Source: Candidatus Kerfeldbacteria bacterium
GTDB lineage: Bacteria; Patescibacteriota; Patescibacteriia; UBA9570
Direction: 5' to 3'
Assembly (NCBI GenBank): GCA_003512175.1
Contig: DOSP01000029.1
Span: 5,318 to 14,844 of the forward strand
Length of the DNA: 9,527 bases
This document shows positions 4,967-9,527 of the stretch, piece after piece. Each line of letters starts with the position of its first letter. Position 1 is the stretch's first letter. The position numbers were made by a program, and so were the translations under genes. The notes under the pieces were generated by a model that saw only the letters and a program-made list of their open reading frames with translations, was not told the DNA's origin and did not search any database.

Positions 4967-5932
4967 CACCCCACGTTATCGCAATTTATCCTGGATCAAG
5001 AGAAGGAAGTGAAAGGCAGTGGCGAATTTTCCCAGATTTTGCTCGATATTGGCGTGGTCGGCAAGGTCATTTCCCGCGAAGTGAACAAAGCCGGGTTAGC
5101 CGGCATCCTGGGTGAGGCCGGTACCGAAAATAGTTCGGGTGATAGCGTGAAGAAGTTGGATGTGTTAGCCAATGACCTGTTTATCAACTATCTCTCAAAA
5201 ACTGGCCACTTTGCGGCGTTAGCTTCAGAGGAAGAAGCAGACATCGTCGTGGTACCGCAAGGCGACTCTGCCAAATATGTTATTGCCTTTGATCCACTGG
5301 ATGGTTCATCCAACATGGATTATAACGTGTCGGTTGGCAGTATTTTTTCCATTCATAAACGCGTCACGCCCGTGGGAGCACCAGCCACACTGCAGGATTT
5401 TCTTCAACCTGGTTCGGCACAAGTAGCCGCTGGCTATATTCTCTACGGCTCCAGTACCATGCTGGTCTATACCACTGGCCATGGTGTGCATGGTTTTACT
5501 CTCGATCCCAGTGTGGGCGAATGGTTATTATCGCATCCGCATATCATGATTCCTGCGAGCTGCGATGTCTATTCCGCTAATGAAGCCTACATGTACACGT
5601 GGTCAGAAACCGATCAGGCGTTTTTGGCTGATTTCAAAAAAACCAATCCCAAAGCGACGTCCCGTCATATTGGTTCACTGGTGGCCGATATTCACCGGAA
5701 CATCTTAAAAGGTGGACTGTATTTCCGGCCGTACGATAACGCCGCCAAACAATCGGCCAAGTTACGCATCAATTATGAATTAAAACCGTTGGCGATGATC
5801 GTGGAGCAAGCCGGCGGCATGACCACAGACGGGCAGCAATCGATTCTTGCGATTACACCCACCGAATTACACCAAAAAGGCGTGATGATCGCCGGCAACA
5901 CCGATATCGTACAACGCTATTTAGACCGTTAA
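4958..5932 (+). CDS. fbp: Fructose-1,6-bisphosphatase class I
   Basis: A 324-residue cytosolic phosphatase that hydrolyses fructose 1,6-bisphosphate to fructose 6-phosphate, the committed gluconeogenic step; some relatives also accept sedoheptulose 1,7-bisphosphate. Class I signatures are present: ASEEE (89-93) with metal ligands E91/E92, FDPLDGSSNMDYN (111-123) with D112 and D115, VGSIFSI (126-132), YGSS (163-166), and the C-terminal NYELKPLAMIVEQAGG with E283. Length is typical (about 330). In the family an N-terminal segment binds AMP; residues about 16-30 here are in the right place, but I cannot judge whether inhibition is kept. The ATG directly follows a good promoter, which supports this start. 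The 3' end runs 12 bp into the convergent thrS 3' end. Confidence 0.95.
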   Translation: MLQHPTLSQFILDQEKEVKGSGEFSQILLDIGVVGKVISREVNKAGLAGILGEAGTENSSGDSVKKLDVLANDLFINYLSKTGHFAALASEEEADIVVVPQGDSAKYVIAFDPLDGSSNMDYNVSVGSIFSIHKRVTPVGAPATLQDFLQPGSAQVAAGYILYGSSTMLVYTTGHGVHGFTLDPSVGEWLLSHPHIMIPASCDVYSANEAYMYTWSETDQAFLADFKKTNPKATSRHIGSLVADIHRNILKGGLYFRPYDNAAKQSAKLRINYELKPLAMIVEQAGGMTTDGQQSILAITPTELHQKGVMIAGNTDIVQRYLDR

Positions 5933-7672
5933 CGACCGACTGGAAATTTTTTCCTGGACGTAACTGACAAATTGTTCCGGAGAATAGGGGACGGTATCTT
6001 TACTGCCACGCAGCCGCACAGCTAATAAGTTTTGCTCAATTTCTTTGTCACCCACCACCACAATATAGGGCACATGTTGCTTGGCAGCCTGACGGACTTT
6101 GTTCCCGATCGTTTCATTAGCGTCATCTAGCTCGACCCGCAGCCCAGCTTGCGTGAATTGCTCGACTAGTTGTCGGCAATGGGTCAGATGATTCTCACCC
6201 ACTGGTAACAACTGCACCTGGACTGGTGCTAACCAGGTTGGGAAGGCTCCGGCAAAGTGCTCAATAACGATAGATAAAAACCGATCAATCGAACCCATAA
6301 TTGCCGCATGAATCATCACTATCCGTTCTTTCTTACTATCTTCTCCTACACAAGTAAGATCGAATCGATCCGGCATATTGACATCCAGTTGAATAGTAGC
6401 CACTTGCCATTCTCGCCCGAGAGAATCTTTCGCCATAAAATCTAGCTTCGGCGCATAGAAGGCCGCTTCGCCGAGGGCTTCCACATAAGCCGTTTGGTTG
6501 GATTGAGCAATTTCGCGCAACACCGCTTCTGCCTTATCCCAATGGGTTTGATTACCGAGATAATTTTCCGGATGTTGGGGATCACGTAAAGACAAGCGTA
6601 GACGAATAGTTAATCCAAACGTTGCATAGAAGTCATGCACAATGGTCCAGATCGTCTGAACCTCGGCCTTCACTTGAGAAATCCGACAAAAAACGTGCGC
6701 ATCGTCTTGCGTAAAACTACGGACACGCGATAAACCGGCCAATTCTCCGCTCTGCTCATCTCGATAGCAGGTGGTGGTATTGGCATAGCGTTGAGGGAGT
6801 TCTCGATAGCTCCATTGCCGCCGGGCGTAAATTTGGGTGTGATGCGGACAGTTCATCGGTTTCATGGCAAATTCGTGTCCTTCACGGGTCGTAATTTTGA
6901 ATAGATCGTTTTGATATTTCTCCCAATGACCACTGGTGATATAGAGATCCTTTTTTGTGATGTGGGGAATCTCTACTTTTTGATAGCCCTGTTTTTTTCG
7001 TAACTCCCACACATAATTATCTAATTCAGTACGTAGCACGGTGCCCCGCGGTGTCCAGAGTGGCAAGCCCGGTCCGACTAAACTAGAGAACGTAAACAAA
7101 TCTAAGTCGACACCAAGTTTCTTATGATCACGTTTCCGGGCCTCTTCCAGCAGGTGAAGATACTCTTGTAGTTCATTCTTTGTGGCAAAGCAGGTACCGT
7201 AAATACGAGTGAGCATTTTATTTTTTTCATCGCCTCGCCAATACGCACCGGCTACAGACAGCAACTTGAAATGGCGCAACTGTTTTTGCGGATCATCTGA
7301 ATGTCCACCTTTGCACAGATCTAAAAAATTTCCGGGATTATTTTCGGTAATGGTCTTACCTTCCTGACCAAAGTCATTGATCAATTCCAGTTTATAGGGG
7401 TTATCGGCAAAATCTTTTTTAGCCTGCTCCAATGAAACCTCCCGCACCACAAATGGGCCCCAGGTTTTCAAAATTTCGTGCATGCGTTGTTCAATCTGCG
7501 CAAAATCAGCTTCAGAAATTTTACGATCACCAAAATCAAAATCTTGATAAAACCCTGTATCAATGGCTGGGCCAATGGCATTGTGGGTCCCCGGCCACAA
7601 TTGCTTCACCGCCGCAGCCAGCAAATGAGCGCAAGAATGGCGAATGGGTTGTAACGAATCGTGAGATGTCAT
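5921..7672 (-). CDS. thrS: Threonyl-tRNA synthetase, form without TGS domain
   Basis: A 583-residue class II synthetase that charges tRNA-Thr. It starts directly with the N2 editing domain: RHSCAH (H12, H16) and DLCKGGH (C120, H124), the four residues that line the Ser-tRNA-Thr editing site. The catalytic core follows: MNCPHH (zinc ligand C275), motif 2 CYRDEQSGELAGLSRVRSFTQDD, H326 in DDAH, and motif 3 MIHAAIMGSIDRF (zinc ligand H455, R464). The spacing of the zinc ligands agrees with E. coli ThrRS. An anticodon-binding domain occupies about 482-583. The TGS domain of E. coli ThrRS (642 residues) is missing. The ATG overlaps the TGA of the upstream gene in ATGA, which fixes the start and implies translational coupling. 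The 3' end overlaps convergent fbp by 12 bp. Motif 3 reads HAA where most ThrRS have HRA. Confidence 0.96.
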   Translation of the reverse strand: MTSHDSLQPIRHSCAHLLAAAVKQLWPGTHNAIGPAIDTGFYQDFDFGDRKISEADFAQIEQRMHEILKTWGPFVVREVSLEQAKKDFADNPYKLELINDFGQEGKTITENNPGNFLDLCKGGHSDDPQKQLRHFKLLSVAGAYWRGDEKNKMLTRIYGTCFATKNELQEYLHLLEEARKRDHKKLGVDLDLFTFSSLVGPGLPLWTPRGTVLRTELDNYVWELRKKQGYQKVEIPHITKKDLYITSGHWEKYQNDLFKITTREGHEFAMKPMNCPHHTQIYARRQWSYRELPQRYANTTTCYRDEQSGELAGLSRVRSFTQDDAHVFCRISQVKAEVQTIWTIVHDFYATFGLTIRLRLSLRDPQHPENYLGNQTHWDKAEAVLREIAQSNQTAYVEALGEAAFYAPKLDFMAKDSLGREWQVATIQLDVNMPDRFDLTCVGEDSKKERIVMIHAAIMGSIDRFLSIVIEHFAGAFPTWLAPVQVQLLPVGENHLTHCRQLVEQFTQAGLRVELDDANETIGNKVRQAAKQHVPYIVVVGDKEIEQNLLAVRLRGSKDTVPYSPEQFVSYVQEKISSRSLTV

Positions 7673-8664
7673 GGCACAATCTCAATCTTAATCTGTTGGG
7701 GCAATTGTGGTGTTCGATCAAGCCAAAAGGGCACAAAGTGCACCTCAACCTCTTCCACCTGCTCAAAATCAGCCAGATAATCCCGCACTTGTTGTTCGGT
7801 TTTTCCGGTGAGATTGGCCGGGTCAATAAAATCCTTGGTCAATGGTTCAGCCGTCTGCACGGTTTCGCCCGAAATTAGAATCTCCTCACCATCGGTCTGA
7901 ATGGTATAGTCTCCAGAAACCAGTTCGGAAGTGATGGGAACATACACGGCTGATCCAACCGTTTCCACCACCACCGCTTCAACCGTATCACCGCTCGCGC
8001 CATTCACCGTTTGATCAGTGACAGTGATAACCAAATTTTCTGGCTGATAGGTCTTGGTCAGTGCTGCGGTGAGTGCATCCAGGGCGGCTGTTTTGGCTTG
8101 TTCAATCAGGGTATCGGTCAGGGTGACTTTTTTAATAACGCCGCCGGTCATGGCCGTAGCACTGGTGGCATAGATTTGCGTCTTCAGACTAGCGTTCAGG
8201 GCGACAATCTCAAATCGACTCGCTGGAATATTACCACTGGCACCAGCTTGATCCGCATACACCGTCACATCCACAGATCCGCCAGCTGGCACAGTGACTG
8301 TTTCATCGGTCCGAAACAGTACGCCTTCAGTCGACAGTAACCGCGTCGTCGCCACTAACCCTTGATTACCAGAGGATTCGTTGATCAGTGTGACGGTACC
8401 CCGCGCCACGGCATCTTCCGTACTGGAGGCTTTATAATCCGTATAGGTATAGGCGTCCTTGATATCAAGTGAAGTTGCCGTTACACCTAGGTCAGTTGGA
8501 GTATATTGAAATGGAACGGTGCTGGGAACTTCCGCCGCCGTAATCTGAATAGTAGTTTTGCTAAAGGCCAGATACAACACGCCAGCCACCAACACCAGGA
8601 CAATACCAATGAAGATCATCAAGATAGGGGAGAAGTAGCGCTGCAGTCGTTGGCCTTGTGGCAT
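7669..8664 (-). CDS. Membrane-anchored baseplate J-like domain protein
   Basis: A 331-residue protein with a short basic N-terminus, one transmembrane helix at about 12-34, and a long extracytoplasmic part rich in beta strands, Thr and Val. Residues about 85-155 resemble the baseplate J/gp47 core: ARGTVTLINESSG, then LFRTDETVTVPAGGSVDVTVYAD, then QAGASGNIPAS, which is the typical aGa.GNvpA turn. A helical stretch (184-204) and a second beta region follow. The C-terminus, with LTGKTEQQVRDYLADFEQVEEVEVHFVPFW, looks like a repeat of strand-helix-strand type. Proteins of this kind are annotated in many CPR genomes, as I recall; their role is unknown, and no tail-tube, sheath or other injection-system gene is near, so a contractile machine is not supported. 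It has its own promoter-like -10 over the dnaE stop and is coupled to thrS by a 4-bp overlap. Confidence 0.7.
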   Translation of the reverse strand: MPQGQRLQRYFSPILMIFIGIVLVLVAGVLYLAFSKTTIQITAAEVPSTVPFQYTPTDLGVTATSLDIKDAYTYTDYKASSTEDAVARGTVTLINESSGNQGLVATTRLLSTEGVLFRTDETVTVPAGGSVDVTVYADQAGASGNIPASRFEIVALNASLKTQIYATSATAMTGGVIKKVTLTDTLIEQAKTAALDALTAALTKTYQPENLVITVTDQTVNGASGDTVEAVVVETVGSAVYVPITSELVSGDYTIQTDGEEILISGETVQTAEPLTKDFIDPANLTGKTEQQVRDYLADFEQVEEVEVHFVPFWLDRTPQLPQQIKIEIVP

Positions 8665-8671
8665 GCACGCT

Positions 8672-8700
8672 ATTATACCAAAATCACATGGTCTTGGCCA
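8672..8700 (-). promoter_or_regulatory. Leaderless promoter embedded in the dnaE stop codon
   Basis: On the minus strand an extended -10, TGG-TATAAT (hexamer 8677-8672), spans the last sense codon and the TAA stop of dnaE. TTGGCC (8700-8695, four of six) lies 17 bp upstream. The ATG of the baseplate-like gene starts 7 nt after the -10, so the mRNA would be leaderless. dnaE ends with the tandem stops TAA TAG inside this element. Confidence 0.6.
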
Positions 8701-9527
8701 AGCTGCTGGGCCAGCGGCTCGGCTACACTGGCCGCCACGGTGGTTTGCGTTTTATGTAACGTACCGTTGGCCACAATGTATACCGGCAACGTGCCGGGGA
8801 AGGTATGCAAGGTCTGCTTGGCTAAGTCCACGACGGCCCGGCTGGTTTTTGCCGGAAAGTGGATAAACAAGAACTCTTCAGGCCATGGCGTAATCTGTTC
8901 AGCAATAATTTTCACCTCGCCATCACGTTTGCTCAGCTTGCCCGTCACCAAGACACATTGACCATCGGCCAAGACGGTTTTTAATTGCAGCAACTTTTTA
9001 GGAAACAGCACCACTTCCATTTGCCGGGTGGCGTCACCTAACTGAAAAAATTGCATAATATCGCCGGTTTTCGTAAAGACCCGTTTCAACTGCTGGACCA
9101 AGCCCAAACACTTCACTACCGAATTTACCCGTACCGTACTGGCATCGGCTAAGGTATGAATGCCAGGCAGTGGTAACCGTTGAATCTTGGTCAGTGGATG
9201 TTCTGACACATACAGGCCAAGTAAGTCGCGCTCCCAATCTAACTGCTGTCGCCGACTGATTGGCTGTGCAACGGCGAGATGCAATTTTGGTGCGGCAATC
9301 GAGGCAGCGGTAAATAAACTGGTTTGACCAGCCGCCAAATCGAGCTGCGCTTGTTTGTTGTACTGCAGTAACGTCTCGATGTTCGCTAACAAGGTGGCCG
9401 CATCACCAAGCACACTGCAGGCGCCAGACATAATGAGACTTTCTAATGATTTTTTATTGAGATCACGGTGATGAATACGGTGCAGGAAATTCTCGATATC
9501 GTTAAACGGTCCGTTGGCCTTACGCTC
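8673..9527 (-). CDS. dnaE: DNA polymerase III alpha subunit, C-terminal part
   Basis: The frame stays open to the right edge, so 284 residues of the C-terminus are visible and the 5' part lies outside. The visible start, GPFNDIENFLHRI then LNKKSLESLIMSGACSVLG, is the conserved finger/duplex-binding region of DnaE. DWERDLLGLYVSEHPL (about 97-112) is the hallmark before the OB fold. The OB-fold domain is about 132-212 (VRVNSVVKCLGLVQQLKRV, GDATRQMEVVLFP, VLVTGKLSKRDGEVKIIAE). A tail of about 70 residues follows, which in this family contacts the clamp loader. DnaE is the replicative polymerase, not PolC, judged by these motifs. The ATG at 9431 is internal: conserved DnaE sequence continues upstream of it. 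It ends with TAA TAG, 8 bp before the next gene. Confidence 0.93.
   Translation of the reverse strand, partial: ERKANGPFNDIENFLHRIHHRDLNKKSLESLIMSGACSVLGDAATLLANIETLLQYNKQAQLDLAAGQTSLFTAASIAAPKLHLAVAQPISRRQQLDWERDLLGLYVSEHPLTKIQRLPLPGIHTLADASTVRVNSVVKCLGLVQQLKRVFTKTGDIMQFFQLGDATRQMEVVLFPKKLLQLKTVLADGQCVLVTGKLSKRDGEVKIIAEQITPWPEEFLFIHFPAKTSRAVVDLAKQTLHTFPGTLPVYIVANGTLHKTQTTVAASVAEPLAQQLGQDHVILV

Noticed and set aside
5943..5955. GGAAATTTTTTCC as an intrinsic terminator for fbp
   Set aside because: The stem is only five base pairs, AT-dominated, has a T-rich loop, lies inside thrS and has no following T-run.
7432..7878. 148-codon open frame on the plus strand
   Set aside because: It is antisense to the strongly conserved N-terminus of thrS and the C-terminus of the baseplate-like gene, and its translation shows no family resemblance.
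7669..8664. Remnant of a prophage or contractile injection system
   Set aside because: Only a single baseplate-J-like domain is present, it is membrane-anchored and embedded in a dnaE-thrS housekeeping block, and no other tail gene is visible.
8506..8961. 151-codon open frame on the plus strand
   Set aside because: It lies antisense to dnaE and the baseplate-like gene; the dnaE frame is supported by conserved motifs and the antisense protein is low in recognisable features.
9429..9431. ATG as the start of a short 252-residue protein
   Set aside because: The 32 codons upstream in the same frame read as conserved DnaE sequence (GPFNDIENFLHRI, LNKKSLESLI), so the ATG is internal.
1..9527. Recoded TGA (genetic code 25)
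   Set aside because: The HEPN and baseplate-like genes end in TGA exactly where their neighbours begin or spacers start, and tryptophan is encoded by TGG throughout, so TGA is a stop.
1..9527. tRNA genes or a CRISPR array in the intergenic regions
   Set aside because: The only gaps over 100 bp (2642-2810 and 3456-3659) contain no cloverleaf with a T-loop GTTCRA box and no regularly spaced direct repeats.

Overview
The window looks like a chromosomal segment of a streamlined bacterium, most likely a member of the Candidate Phyla Radiation (Patescibacteria). This is inferred from gene style and not proven. The genes are tightly packed with overlaps and almost no spacers. The ThrRS lacks the N-terminal TGS domain. 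A membrane-anchored baseplate-J-like protein sits in front of thrS. Shine-Dalgarno motifs are nearly absent, and several perfect or near-perfect -10 boxes lie only 7-9 nt before an ATG, which suggests leaderless mRNAs. TGA is used as a stop, so the Gracilibacteria-type code is excluded.

Region 1-1555 (+): the end of a pyrimidine biosynthesis operon. It holds the 3' end of a dihydroorotate dehydrogenase electron-transfer subunit (pyrK-like), then orotate phosphoribosyltransferase (pyrE), then OMP decarboxylase (pyrF), spaced by 6 and 1 bp. PyrE and PyrF carry out the last two steps to UMP. The OMP decarboxylase is of the eukaryotic URA3/UMPS type.

Region 1571-3659 (-): an accessory stretch. 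It holds a secreted FN3-cupredoxin protein, a small DsrE-family protein, and a HEPN-like putative RNase. The DsrE/HEPN part is clearly more AT-rich than its surroundings (15/60 G+C at 2461-2520 and 19/60 at 2761-2820, against 30/60 at 5761-5820 and 34/60 at 8761-8820, counted by hand). The HEPN gene is bracketed by a 22-bp inverted repeat with 20/22 identity. One copy belongs to a 59-bp imperfect palindrome with a bulged base. This is the most likely place for something mobile or undescribed.

Region 3660-5932: miaB (-) and class I fructose-1,6-bisphosphatase (+) diverge from a 29-bp spacer with two interlocked -10 boxes. fbp then converges on thrS with a 12-bp overlap of the 3' ends.

Region 5921-9527 (-): the 3' part of dnaE (DNA polymerase III alpha), then the baseplate-J-like membrane protein, then thrS. 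The dnaE gap is 8 bp and the thrS junction is a 4-bp ATGA overlap. A consensus extended -10 sits on the dnaE stop codon and probably gives the two downstream genes their own leaderless transcript.

No tRNA, rRNA, CRISPR array, insertion-sequence transposase or convincing intrinsic terminator was found.
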